NCBI GenBank assembly: GCA_024762395.1 | Contig: JANTHP010000008.1 | Location: forward strand, 1-35,279 | Direction of reading: 5' to 3' | DNA: 35,279 nt | Origin: Anaerolineae bacterium | Lineage (GTDB): Bacteria; Chloroflexota; Anaerolineae; Promineifilales; Promineifilaceae | In this document: piece by piece, positions 24,173-31,642 of the stretch | How positions within the stretch are numbered: position 1 is the stretch's first letter | How the letters are laid out: every line of letters starts with the position of its first letter | Position numbers and translations under genes: made by a program | Notes under the pieces: model-generated | What the model was told of the DNA's origin: nothing | Seen by the model: only the letters and a program-made list of their open reading frames with translations | The model's database searches: none

Positions 24173-24409
24173 ATGACAACGATTACGTTTACTGAATTTC
24201 GTAAAAATGCTTCCAGTTTCCTCTCCGCTGTCGAAAAGGGTGAAATTATTACCATTCTTCGTCATGGCAAGCCCATCGCTGAGATTAAGCCGATTGTGGA
24301 GGAAACGGCCGTGCCCTCCTGGAAGCGCCCTGGTTTGAGACTGGTCGTAAAAGGAGCCAACCTCTCCGCCGCCATCATGGAAGATCGCGAATATGAGAAC
24401 ATTCTTTGA
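24173..24409 (+). CDS. Phd/YefM-family antitoxin
   Basis: The 78-residue protein has the Phd/YefM N-terminal DNA-binding fold (TITFTEFRKNASSFLSAVEK followed by GEIITILRHGKPIAEIKP, residues 3-40). Its short C-terminal tail (SWKRPGLRLVVKGANLSAAI) would wrap the toxin. AGGAGG lies seven bases upstream of the ATG. Its last 17 bases overlap the toxin gene, coupling their translation. The TGTACA operator upstream fits autoregulation by this family. It carries one ACGGCCGT octamer (ETAV), so it has resided in, or come from, a genome with that motif. Confidence 0.92.
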   Translation: MTTITFTEFRKNASSFLSAVEKGEIITILRHGKPIAEIKPIVEETAVPSWKRPGLRLVVKGANLSAAIMEDREYENIL

Positions 24410-24812
24410 TGCGTCCGCTTTCGTTAAACGCTACATAGAAGAACCTGGGAGCCAGCAAGTTGATGGTTTTTGTCAGGCGGCGTCGGAGTTGGGGATAAGC
24501 GTCATCTGTGTGCCGGAAATTATATCTGCGCTCAACAGGCGCGTACGAGAACAAATTCTTGCCCCGGAACAATACCGCGCGATCAAACAATACCTATTTG
24601 AAGATGTGCGCGATGCCGCAATCATCAATCTGACGCCTCGCGTTATTGCTTTGGCCATTTCTCTGCTTGAAACCTCGCCGCTGCGGGCAATGGATGCGCT
24701 GCATGTGGCTTGCGCTTTGGAATGGGGTGCGGAATCATTTGTTTCCGCCGATAAGCGGCAGCTAAATGCAGCGAACAAAGCCGGACTAAAAACAATGGAG
24801 ATCGGGAAGTAG
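24393..24812 (+). CDS. PIN-domain (VapC-type) ribonuclease toxin
   Basis: The 139-residue PIN protein keeps the acidic active-site set: D6 (FFDASAFVKRY), E42 (VPEIISAL), D101 (RAMDALHVA) and D120 (FVSADKRQL). VapC-type toxins cleave tRNA or rRNA using Mg2+ when not bound by antitoxin. The start within the antitoxin gene is fixed by the need for the MRTFFDAS strand. Together with the Phd/YefM protein it forms a type II module, placed between gene-end repeats R2 and R3. Confidence 0.92.
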   Translation: MRTFFDASAFVKRYIEEPGSQQVDGFCQAASELGISVICVPEIISALNRRVREQILAPEQYRAIKQYLFEDVRDAAIINLTPRVIALAISLLETSPLRAMDALHVACALEWGAESFVSADKRQLNAANKAGLKTMEIGK

Positions 24813-24817
24813 GGGAT

Positions 24818-24872
24818 GAACGGCCGTCGCGCCCTTCACCCCGCCGAAATTTTACGGGATGCGTTAGCCTGA
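24818..24872 (+). pseudogene. Gene-end repeat R3 (copy of the dehydrogenase C-terminus)
   Basis: It encodes NGRRALHPAEILRDALA plus stop, matching the dehydrogenase end at 49 of 55 bases, and all differences are compatible with coding. It begins five bases after the toxin stop. No upstream coding region accompanies it. As the most distal copy it may be the original gene end displaced by insertion. Confidence 0.82.
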
Positions 24873-24888
24873 TTGAGGCGACAACATC

Positions 24889-25593
24889 ATGACTGAACTG
24901 TCTGCCATCAACAAGCGCATCCCCAAAGGCTACTTTTTTCACGGGCAAATACAGCATTTGCTGTTCCTGCTGGTATTGGTTCCCGGCGCGTGGTTTTGGA
25001 TTGAACCGGCTCTGGACGGCCGTACTTTTCTCGGCGTGTCTGATCGTTGGTGGGCGATGTTGGTGATTGGCACGGCCGTTACCCAACAAATTCTGGGCTG
25101 GCTCGTCTTCCGGCTGCAAATTTGCTACTCCTGGCTCAGCAAACGCTTTGGCCGCGCCGATTTAACCGTGTGGGGCGTCCTCTTTTTCCCTTTTTTGCTG
25201 GCACGGCCGTTATTCATGCTGGCCGTCGGTCTCAGCGATATCAATTCATTGGGGTTTTACCGTCCGCTGGAAATCACCGTGGGCGTCGTTTTATTGGTTC
25301 CCGCCGTTTACACGCTGTGGTCTGTCAAGCATTATTTTGGTATCGAGCGGGCATTAGGCGGCGACCATTTTCGGGTCAAATACCAGACCATGCCGCTTGT
25401 GCGCAAGGGCGCTTTCCGCTACAGCGACAACGCGATGTATGCCTTTGCCTTTCTCATTTTGTGGTCAATCGCCCTTTTTTGCGATTCAAAGGCGGCGCTG
25501 GGATTGGCGCTGTTCCAACATGCCTATATCTGGGTACACATGTACTGCACCGAAAACCCCGACCTTGCCATTTTATATGGGCAGAAAAATTGA
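24889..25593 (+). CDS. Integral membrane methyltransferase (PEMT/ICMT-like)
   Basis: The 234-residue protein has about five to six hydrophobic helices. Near the C terminus it carries the signature of isoprenylcysteine carboxyl methyltransferase/phospholipid methyltransferase-like enzymes: HYFGIERALGGDHF, then LVRKGAFRYSDNAMYAFAF (in place of the common RHPMY), and HMYCTENPD with the conserved acidic end. Such enzymes use S-adenosylmethionine at the membrane interface; the methyl acceptor is unknown. GAGG lies 11 bases before the ATG. Three ACGGCCGT octamers fall in its first half. It is a single gene after repeat R3 and convergent with the CocE-like gene. Confidence 0.8.
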   Translation: MTELSAINKRIPKGYFFHGQIQHLLFLLVLVPGAWFWIEPALDGRTFLGVSDRWWAMLVIGTAVTQQILGWLVFRLQICYSWLSKRFGRADLTVWGVLFFPFLLARPLFMLAVGLSDINSLGFYRPLEITVGVVLLVPAVYTLWSVKHYFGIERALGGDHFRVKYQTMPLVRKGAFRYSDNAMYAFAFLILWSIALFCDSKAALGLALFQHAYIWVHMYCTENPDLAILYGQKN

Positions 25594-25596
25594 ATT

Positions 25597-25652
25597 GGAC
25601 GCGGATAACCGCAGATAAATGCGGATCTTGTCGCTGCGCTTTATCCGCGTCC
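25597..25652. repeat. Nested inverted repeat between convergent genes
   Basis: GGACGCGGATAA (25597-25608) and TTATCCGCGTCC (25641-25652) are exact 12-bp arms. Inside them CCGCA-GATAAA-TGCGG makes a second hairpin (25609-25624). No T-tract follows directly, so it is either a weak bidirectional terminator or one copy of a CGCGGATAA-type intergenic repeat. It lies just after the methyltransferase stop. Confidence 0.7.
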
Positions 25653-25671
25653 TCCCACCATTCGCAACATT

Positions 25672-27333
25672 TTACTTCTCGATCAACGGCATCAAAAGTT
25701 CACTGCGATACTGTGTCGATGAGTGGATCGTACACTTGCCTGCCGCGCTTTTCTTGTAAGTGAAGGGCTGGTTAACTTTCACGCCGCTGATGAAGTAACG
25801 TCCCTGTATAACCAAGCGAAGTTCATCGCCTTTACGGAAGAACGTCGCCGAAGGTTCAAGTTGGAGTTCCATTTTGGCGACCTCATCCTTTTGGAGAAGC
25901 TTGAGGGTATCAAAGTCATGTTCGGGGGAATAAAACGTACTCAACGCTTCGTTAACTGAGCGCAGAGCAACCCGCTGCGCCGTTTTGGTGACAATATCGT
26001 TCGGGAAGCCATAAGTGCCATCGAAGTTAACTTCCTTGCCATTGTGAAATTTCTGGATACCTGCAAAAAGATTGGCATCGTCGCAGCCTTCGAGTTCTAT
26101 GTAGAGAGTCAGTTTCATGGGACCGACGATCTCAGTATCACGCTCGAAGGTGTAGGTATATTGCAGGCTATCTTTAGAAAGATCAAAAGCGGGTGCAGAA
26201 TCTGGAGCTTCGGGGGAAGCAGACAGGGAAGCCCTCTGTCCATCCAAATAAAAGGGCGTCCAGACGACATTTTCGGGCGGGAATTGCTTCTCGTAGCGTA
26301 CTTCCTTGACTTGGTCGCCAAACTCACGAATTTCAAGGCGTACTTTGGGATGTTCGAGCATACCGTTGTCAATATCTTTCAAGAAGTGGTCGAAAAACTT
26401 CAACATCAGGGCATTCACTTCGGTACTGTAATAGGCTGTCCATTCGCCGCCACGATGGGTATACAGCCATTTGTGTGCTGACCCTACCTGCTGGTACACG
26501 CGCTGGCTGCCGCGAGTATGCATCATCTGCGAGGCAAAACTGATGCAGTTTAGCATCGGCACGGTGATCTTCTCGTAATCCGCCACAAAGGATTGCCACC
26601 ATTCATCCCGGGTTTCGTGCTCGGTTTGTTCCTTGCGTAAATTCATGGCATAGCCAAATTGCTGGATGCGCCTGGAAAAGAAGGGCGTAAAGCCATCTTC
26701 ACGGACGCCGCCGGGGTAGAACCAATCCTTGTACAGGTCAGAAACGCCCTCCCAGGGGCAGATGGCTTTGAGATGCGGCGGGTTCATGGCGGCGACTTTG
26801 TATTGGTTAATCGCCAGATAGGATACGCCGAGCAAGCCGACATTGCCGTTTGACCAGGGCTGGACACCCGCCCACTCAACCGCATCGTACAGATTTTCAA
26901 TTTCGTCCTGATCAAAGAACTTTTGGGGCGACGATCCTTTGGGTGAGAGACCAAAGCCCCGCTTGTCAATATTGATGACGACATAGCCATTCGTTGCCCA
27001 AAAATCGGGATCGGGCGCTTCAAAACTGGTTTCGTCCGAGAAGGTGATCGTGCCTGGCTGGCGGGCAAAGCGGAACTGGATGTGCATGTAGCCATCTTTG
27101 CAAAGTACATCCTTGCGAGCGGGATGAAGCGAAAGCAAGGCCGGGAAAGTCCCTGCGTGGGAGGGCATGTAGATGTTGGCGCTCAGATAAGAGCCGTCAC
27201 GGGTGGGGATGTGAACATCCCGCAAGATTTTAACGCTCGGGCTGATTTTCTTGACCTGCACATTGGGCGGATTGATCAAGCCCCTGAGCTTTCCAAGAAT
27301 TTGCTTGGGGGCGTTTTTCTTTTCGACAAACAT
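25672..27333 (-). CDS. CocE/NonD-family (S15-like) alpha/beta hydrolase
   Basis: The 553-residue protein has the CocE order: alpha/beta hydrolase core with nucleophile S171 (LLGVSYLAI), preceded by NIDKRGFGLSPKG, then a C-terminal jelly-roll (about 330-553, FERDTEIVGPMKLTLYIE, KGDELRLVIQGRY). H293 in KWLYTHRGGEW is the likely catalytic histidine. Where relatives that I recall have a WSDxGLHTRG segment, this protein reads SFASQMMHTRG, so the usual catalytic Asp appears replaced. Activity and substrate are therefore uncertain. ATG 27333 is chosen because of AAAGGA upstream and because a longer reading would overlap the HXXEE gene. It is the last gene of a TetR-HXXEE-hydrolase operon. Confidence 0.88.
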   Translation of the reverse strand: MFVEKKNAPKQILGKLRGLINPPNVQVKKISPSVKILRDVHIPTRDGSYLSANIYMPSHAGTFPALLSLHPARKDVLCKDGYMHIQFRFARQPGTITFSDETSFEAPDPDFWATNGYVVINIDKRGFGLSPKGSSPQKFFDQDEIENLYDAVEWAGVQPWSNGNVGLLGVSYLAINQYKVAAMNPPHLKAICPWEGVSDLYKDWFYPGGVREDGFTPFFSRRIQQFGYAMNLRKEQTEHETRDEWWQSFVADYEKITVPMLNCISFASQMMHTRGSQRVYQQVGSAHKWLYTHRGGEWTAYYSTEVNALMLKFFDHFLKDIDNGMLEHPKVRLEIREFGDQVKEVRYEKQFPPENVVWTPFYLDGQRASLSASPEAPDSAPAFDLSKDSLQYTYTFERDTEIVGPMKLTLYIELEGCDDANLFAGIQKFHNGKEVNFDGTYGFPNDIVTKTAQRVALRSVNEALSTFYSPEHDFDTLKLLQKDEVAKMELQLEPSATFFRKGDELRLVIQGRYFISGVKVNQPFTYKKSAAGKCTIHSSTQYRSELLMPLIEK

Positions 27334-27353
27334 TGGGGGAGATCCTTTGCTAT

Positions 27354-27962
27354 TTAAGCGGCAATTGTGCGCAGATGTTTTTTGTATACGACCAGCCCAA
27401 TCACAGGCAGCGCTAAATTCACCCCTAAGCCAATAAAGAAGTGCGGGTTTAAGAAAATGTTGGGGAGAAGACCCTGTTCCACAAGATAAAGAACGGCCCA
27501 TGTCCCCACAGGGATATTCAGCAAAAGACTAACGACCAAACCGGGGTTGTAGCGTTTACGGGCTTTGATGCCCAACCCGATGTGCGAAACGCCGGCAAAA
27601 AATGAGAAGTAGGGCAGCCAGAGGCCGTATTGGTAATTTCGGATAGAAAGCAAGCCAAAAACCGGCAAGATGATCCAAATCAAAATAACATTAAGATAGA
27701 AGATAAAGTTTTCATCAAGGGGCTTATCTTCCGTCTCAAAGTTCATAATATCCATATTGAAAAATTTCCCGAATCCGCCGGGAAAGATGTATTCTTCGGT
27801 TTCGTGGATCATATAGAGCGGTGTTTGCAGAAGCAGCAAAAAGAGCGCGAAGTCCGTATTTTTGATAAGGGCAAAGAGAAAGATAAAGAGGAAGATGGAG
27901 ATGAGAAAACCGGCTTTTGCCCAGTCTCGTTTGAACCAGGCAAAATATGCGTTGAGAGTCAT
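27354..27962 (-). CDS. HXXEE-domain integral membrane protein
   Basis: The 202-residue protein has about six hydrophobic helices. The motif IHETEEYIFPGGF (about 52-64) gives the H-x-x-E-E signature of the HXXEE family, and a second conserved-looking His lies in GVSHIGLGIKARKRYNP. These His/Glu residues suggest a metal-dependent or transport role, but the family has no established function. It starts 11 bases after the TetR stop and ends 20 bases before the hydrolase start, so it is cotranscribed with both. No octamer is present in this operon. Confidence 0.82.
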   Translation of the reverse strand: MTLNAYFAWFKRDWAKAGFLISIFLFIFLFALIKNTDFALFLLLLQTPLYMIHETEEYIFPGGFGKFFNMDIMNFETEDKPLDENFIFYLNVILIWIILPVFGLLSIRNYQYGLWLPYFSFFAGVSHIGLGIKARKRYNPGLVVSLLLNIPVGTWAVLYLVEQGLLPNIFLNPHFFIGLGVNLALPVIGLVVYKKHLRTIAA

Positions 27963-27973
27963 TTTATTTTCCT

Positions 27974-28585
27974 TTATTGGCTAGTTTTTAGAGCGGCTAA
28001 AAAAATGCGCGCAAATTCTGCCGTCATCGCTTCGATAGAAATTTTTGACGGCAGCAAATCTCTCACGGGGTGCATCCCAATGGCATAGCCGAAGATCATG
28101 CTCATAAAGCTCTGTGCCGTGGCTTGCGGATTGACCGCCTGCATCTTGCCGGTATCAATCTGTTTTTGGAAATAACGTTCCAATAATTCGATCATATCGC
28201 TTGGGTTTTGCGCCAGGGCAGCCTTCATCTCAGGGAAGTGGATCGATTCGAACATCAACATGCGGATTGCATCCTGCTGAGAAATGAAGAACTGTAGGGC
28301 GTGTTCGCTGATAAGGCGCAAATCAGCAGCGAGGTCATCGGTGAGTTGGGCTTCGAGCATCTCGAAATTCACACCGCCGCCGATTTGCTGAACGACAGCT
28401 TGAAAGAGTTTTTGTTTATCGCCAAAGTGACGGAAAATTGTCACTTCGGCGACACCGGCTTTGTCCGCAATTCCCTGTGTGGTGGTGCGGGCGTAGCCGA
28501 GCGTTTTAAAGGACTCTGCCGCTGCGTCAAGGATGCGCCGACGGGCTATCTTTTTGGCAGGGGATTTATCAAGCGTTTCGGGCAT
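27974..28585 (-). CDS. TetR-family transcriptional repressor
   Basis: The 203-residue protein has an N-terminal TetR HTH (about 15-62: RRRILDAAAESFKTLGYART, then IADKAGVAEVTIFRHFGDKQ) and a helical ligand-binding C-terminal domain with a TetR_C pattern (YFQKQIDTGKMQ, AQSFMSMIFGYAIG). AAGGA lies upstream of the ATG. A promoter and palindrome directly in front suggest that it represses itself and the following membrane protein and hydrolase. The ligand may be a substrate of the hydrolase; that is inference. Confidence 0.92.
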   Translation of the reverse strand: MPETLDKSPAKKIARRRILDAAAESFKTLGYARTTTQGIADKAGVAEVTIFRHFGDKQKLFQAVVQQIGGGVNFEMLEAQLTDDLAADLRLISEHALQFFISQQDAIRMLMFESIHFPEMKAALAQNPSDMIELLERYFQKQIDTGKMQAVNPQATAQSFMSMIFGYAIGMHPVRDLLPSKISIEAMTAEFARIFLAALKTSQ

Positions 28586-28604
28586 TGGATTGTCCTTTTT
28601 GTGT

Positions 28605-28648
28605 GTAAGTGCATACTAACATTTTATTCGTTTTGTGATATTTGTCAA
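28605..28648 (-). promoter_or_regulatory. Promoter and putative TetR operator
   Basis: On the minus strand TTGACA (28648-28643), a 16-bp spacer and TAAAAT (28626-28621) form a near-consensus promoter. Immediately downstream, at the expected start site, GTTAGTATGCACTTAC (28620-28605) is an imperfect palindrome with arms GTNAGT/ACTNAC, well placed for autorepression by the TetR protein. Confidence 0.72.
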
Positions 28649-28680
28649 CTGTGGGCATAAAGCCGTACATTCTTGACATT

Positions 28681-28733
28681 TAACGGCCGTTCTTCACAAT
28701 TCGGGGTCTAATTCACACACATGGGCCGGACGG
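28681..28733. repeat. Two-block intergenic repeat, copy A
   Basis: Block 1 (28681-28710, TAACGGCCGTTCTTCACAAT and on) matches 32129-32158 at 24 of 30 bases. Block 2 (28711-28733, ATTCACACACATGGGCCGGA and on) matches about 32259-32283 with a 2-base gap. Here the blocks touch; in copy B about 100 bp separates them. Nature unknown. Confidence 0.55.
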
Positions 28734-28825
28734 CTCCACACACAGCTGAACCCGTTTACGCCGGCAAAACCAGCGCCAAACTCTTGATTGAAGTAGCCGG
28801 TGGGTAATTCTAATTGTCGTTGACA

Positions 28826-28900
28826 GCCGATTTCGTCGCCCCGCGCGGCGGCGTCCTGCAAATTCGGATGGATGGGGAGCGGGTGCGGTTGGCGGGGTAA
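28826..28900 (+). pseudogene. Possible decayed gene end in the spacer before citrate synthase
   Basis: The frame reads ADFVAPRGGVLQIRMDGERV followed by RLAG and a stop. It has protein-like composition but no start and an in-frame stop 15 bases upstream. The RGG-x-LQIRMDGERVRLAG pattern recalls the end of PhzF-type isomerases, which is only a resemblance from memory. The rest of 28734-28928 shows no gene; it may be further decayed remnant. Confidence 0.3.
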
Positions 28901-28928
28901 GCGCTAACGGTTTTTCGCGGCGCGCTGG

Positions 28929-30074
28929 TTATTGGCTAGTTCTCAGTTCGACAGCTTGCCATTTAAGGTGGGTTTTGCCAATATAGGCGGCTTTGGGGCG
29001 GATGAGACGGCCGTTTTCCAGTTGTTCAAAGCAGTGGCCGATCCAGCCGGCGATGCGCCCGATGGCAAATGTAGGCGTAAACAGCGCCGTCTCCAATCCC
29101 AGACCATGCAGCAGCAAGGCGGTATAAAATTCAACATTGGTTTGTAAATTGCGGCCCGGTTTGTATTCTGCCAGGAGGGCAACGGCCGTTTTCTCGACTG
29201 ACTTGGCCAATGAATACAACGCCATATCCCCATCTGCAGCAAAAAGACGTTCCGCAGCGATACCCAACACCTCGGCGCGGGGGTCACGTACTTTGTAAAC
29301 ACGATGGCCGAATCCCATCAGCCGCTCGCCGCGCTCTAGCTTTTCCCGCAGATAGGATTCGGCCCGCTCCGCAGCGCCAATCTCAAACACCATATCCAGA
29401 GCCGGACCAGGCGCGCCGCCGTGCAGCGGCCCTTTTAATGCGCCCACCGCGCCAACGATGGCCGAGGTCATGTCGGATTGGGTGGCGATGATCACGCGCG
29501 CGGCAAAAGTCGAGGCGTTAAGGCCGTGATCAACAACGGTGTTCAGGTAAGTTTCTAAAGCGCGCGTTTGGGCGGCGGAGGGCGCAGCGCCGGTGAGCAT
29601 GTACAAGTAGTTGGCAGCATGGGAGAGGGTGGGATCGGGGGAAACGGCCGTTTCACCCCCCAACAATCGTCCATACGCAGCCACAATCGTGGGAAAACGC
29701 GCCGTGATGACTTGGGCCATTTGCGGTGCGTCCCGCTCGCCCATGTCCAGGCTGAGCGTACCGGCGGCCATACGCAAAGCATCCATTGGCGGAATTTGCT
29801 TGCGGGCGGCGGCTTGTAAAAGGGTAAGCGTCGCGCCGGGTAATGGGCGCAGCTGCGCCAGCTCGGTTTGGAAAGCAGTCAGTTCAGTTTGGGTGGGGAG
29901 ACAGCCGTGCCACAGCAAAAACGTCGTCTCTTCAAACGTTGCCTTGCCGGCCAGTTCAGCCAGCGGATAACCGGCGATAATCAATTCACCGCGCTGCCCG
30001 TCAACGCGGCTCAATCGTGTTTGGGCGGCAACAACGCCTTCAAGACCGGGGATAAAACCTTTTTGTTTATTCAT
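28929..30074 (-). CDS. Citrate synthase / 2-methylcitrate synthase family
   Basis: The 381-residue enzyme condenses acetyl-CoA (or propionyl-CoA) with oxaloacetate. Citrate-synthase family blocks include DHGLNASTFAARV, GPLHGGAP (catalytic His), GFGHRVYKVRDPRA (second His) and the acid region TNVEFYTALLLHGLGL, where the usual NVDFY Asp is Glu; this is common in one bacterial subfamily. The C-terminal signature is PTFAIGRIAGWIGHCFEQ. Length is that of the short Gram-positive/archaeal-type dimeric class. AAAGGTG precedes the ATG. It diverges from a second, HTH-fused family member across a 215-bp region, which may control it. Citrate versus methylcitrate activity cannot be separated here; no prp genes are near. 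Confidence 0.93.
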   Translation of the reverse strand: MNKQKGFIPGLEGVVAAQTRLSRVDGQRGELIIAGYPLAELAGKATFEETTFLLWHGCLPTQTELTAFQTELAQLRPLPGATLTLLQAAARKQIPPMDALRMAAGTLSLDMGERDAPQMAQVITARFPTIVAAYGRLLGGETAVSPDPTLSHAANYLYMLTGAAPSAAQTRALETYLNTVVDHGLNASTFAARVIIATQSDMTSAIVGAVGALKGPLHGGAPGPALDMVFEIGAAERAESYLREKLERGERLMGFGHRVYKVRDPRAEVLGIAAERLFAADGDMALYSLAKSVEKTAVALLAEYKPGRNLQTNVEFYTALLLHGLGLETALFTPTFAIGRIAGWIGHCFEQLENGRLIRPKAAYIGKTHLKWQAVELRTSQ

Positions 30075-30122
30075 CGTTCACCTTTTTAGGAAGCTTTTGT
30101 GTCTATACAAGTGTCTTTCGTC

Positions 30123-30182
30123 CGTCATACCCGCGAAGGCGGGTATCCAGAAATGTGGATTCCTGCCTTCGCAGGAATGACG
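30123..30182. repeat. REP-like double hairpin
   Basis: Two 28-bp arms (CGTCATACCCGCGAAGGCGG... and its imperfect inverted copy ending GCAGGAATGACG) flank four bases. Each arm also folds on itself (CCCGC-GAAG-GCGGG; TCCTGC-CTTC-GCAGGA). The GTCATNCCNGCGAAGGCNGG pattern is a repeat known from many unrelated genomes. It lies between the divergent citrate synthase genes. Confidence 0.8.
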
Positions 30183-30200
30183 TGTGTTACTACGATTTTG

Positions 30201-30266
30201 TTTGAAACTTTTCGGTTTCAGCTTATAATGATTGATAAACGTTGTCAATGTTGATTAAATAATCAA
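30201..30266 (+). promoter_or_regulatory. Promoter and inverted-repeat operator of the HTH-citrate synthase gene
   Basis: TTGAAA (30202-30207), a 16-bp spacer and perfect TATAAT (30224-30229) make a strong promoter. Downstream, TTGATTA-AA-TAATCAA (30251-30266) is an inverted repeat with exact 7-bp arms, flanked by TCAATGTT-type half sites. It is a plausible operator for the HTH domain of the gene itself. GGGTGG lies ahead of the ATG. Confidence 0.7.
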
Positions 30267-30289
30267 TGTTTTTAGGGTGGTCATAAAAT

Positions 30290-31510
30290 ATGGCAGATAA
30301 GCGTTACTTAACCGCAAAAGAAGCCGCCGCTGCGCTGGAAATCAGCCTGCCGACGTTGTATGCCTATGTGAGTCGCGGCTTGATTCGCTCGGAAGAGGGT
30401 ACAGGCAAGAGCCGGGCGCGGCGATACCGGGCCGAAGATGTGGCCGCGCTGCGATCGCGCAAAGAGATGCGGCGCAATCCGGCCAAAGCGGCGGCAACGG
30501 CGCTCCATTTTGGGCAGCCAGTTCTGGAATCGGCGATTACATTGATTGAAGACGGCCGTCTCTATTACCGGGGCTACAATGTGATTGCCTTGCCGCCAGC
30601 GCACAGCTTCGAAGCGGTGGCCGGGCTGATTTGGCAAGGCGAATTGAGCCAGCCGCCATTTTTTGCCGCAGCGCTGCCGGACACTTTATGGCAGCGCGTC
30701 CAGCAAATCAGCCCCTTGCTCGATAGTTTGGCCCCCGTGGAAAGGTTTCAGGTCGCGCTGCCGTGGCTGGCGGCCCATGATTTGGCGGCCTATGATTTAA
30801 GGGAAACGGCCGTTATCAAAACCGGCGTGCGACTGCTTCAGGTGTTAACGGCCGTTGTCACCGGTCGTCAGAGTCAGAATAGTATGGCCAGCGCTCTGCA
30901 GCAGGCATGGCTGCCGCATGATGCGCGGGTGGCGGCGCTGTTGAATATGGCCCTCATCTTTTGCGCCGATCATGAACTCAACGTCTCGTCATTCGCAGCG
31001 CGAACAGTGGCTTCGGCGCAAGCCACGCCCTATGCCGTCGTCAGCGCCGGGCTGGCGGCGCTGCGCGGGCGGCTGCATGGCGGCGCGACGGAACAGGTCG
31101 CCGCCTTCTTTCAAGAGGTCGGAACGCCGGAAAGAGCGAAGCTGGTTGTGGCCAACCGGCTGAAGCGCGGCGATCCCATCCCTGGATTTGGTCATCCGCT
31201 TTATCCTGACGGGGACCCGCGGGGGCGGGCGTTGTTGGATGGGGTTACGGCCGTTTATCCCGACTCGCCTGCTGTGGAATTGGCAAAGGGGGTGGCAACG
31301 GCCGTGGCCGCTACCATTGGCCGTTTGCCGACCATAGACACCGCGCTGGTCGCCTTGGCCCAGGCGGCGCAGCTGCCCGGCAGCGCCCCGCTGACCCTGT
31401 TTGCCCTGGGGCGGACCGTTGGTTGGATTGGGCAGGCGCTGGAGCAGTATCGCGCCAACCAACTGATTCGTCCCCGCGCCAAATATACCGGGGAGCGACC
31501 GCGAGAGTAG
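30290..31510 (+). CDS. MerR-type HTH fused to a citrate synthase domain
   Basis: The 406-residue protein begins with a MerR/excisionase-like HTH (about 5-57: YLTAKEAAAALEISLPTLYA, GLIRSEEGTGKSRARRYRAE, DVAALRSRK) and continues with a citrate-synthase domain (about 70-400). That domain keeps DHELNVSSFAARTVAS, GRLHGGATEQ and GFGHPLYPDGDPRGRAL, in which the usual HRVY is HPLY. The acid block reads LPTIDTALVAL with Asp. Such fusions may be DNA-bound sensors of oxaloacetate or acetyl-CoA, or active enzymes with a DNA-binding tail. Its divergent position opposite a normal citrate synthase favours control of that gene; this is inference. Five octamers occur within it. Confidence 0.9.
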   Translation: MADKRYLTAKEAAAALEISLPTLYAYVSRGLIRSEEGTGKSRARRYRAEDVAALRSRKEMRRNPAKAAATALHFGQPVLESAITLIEDGRLYYRGYNVIALPPAHSFEAVAGLIWQGELSQPPFFAAALPDTLWQRVQQISPLLDSLAPVERFQVALPWLAAHDLAAYDLRETAVIKTGVRLLQVLTAVVTGRQSQNSMASALQQAWLPHDARVAALLNMALIFCADHELNVSSFAARTVASAQATPYAVVSAGLAALRGRLHGGATEQVAAFFQEVGTPERAKLVVANRLKRGDPIPGFGHPLYPDGDPRGRALLDGVTAVYPDSPAVELAKGVATAVAATIGRLPTIDTALVALAQAAQLPGSAPLTLFALGRTVGWIGQALEQYRANQLIRPRAKYTGERPRE

Positions 31511-31581
31511 CAAGAACCTTACGCTAGCAAAATGAAGGCCTCGCCCCATTCACTCACGCCTTACCCCCTAGGGAACCTGAA

Positions 31582-31616
31582 CCCTTGTTTCGGCCTTGAG
31601 AGCGAGACAACAAGGG
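31582..31616. other. Hairpin between convergent genes
   Basis: CCCTTGTT (31582-31589) pairs with AACAAGGG (31609-31616), with TCG/CGA continuing inside. No T-tract follows on either strand, so termination is uncertain. The rest of 31511-31642 shows nothing recognisable. Confidence 0.35.
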
Positions 31617-31642
31617 GCTGACAACTTCTCGTTTCTTGCGAG

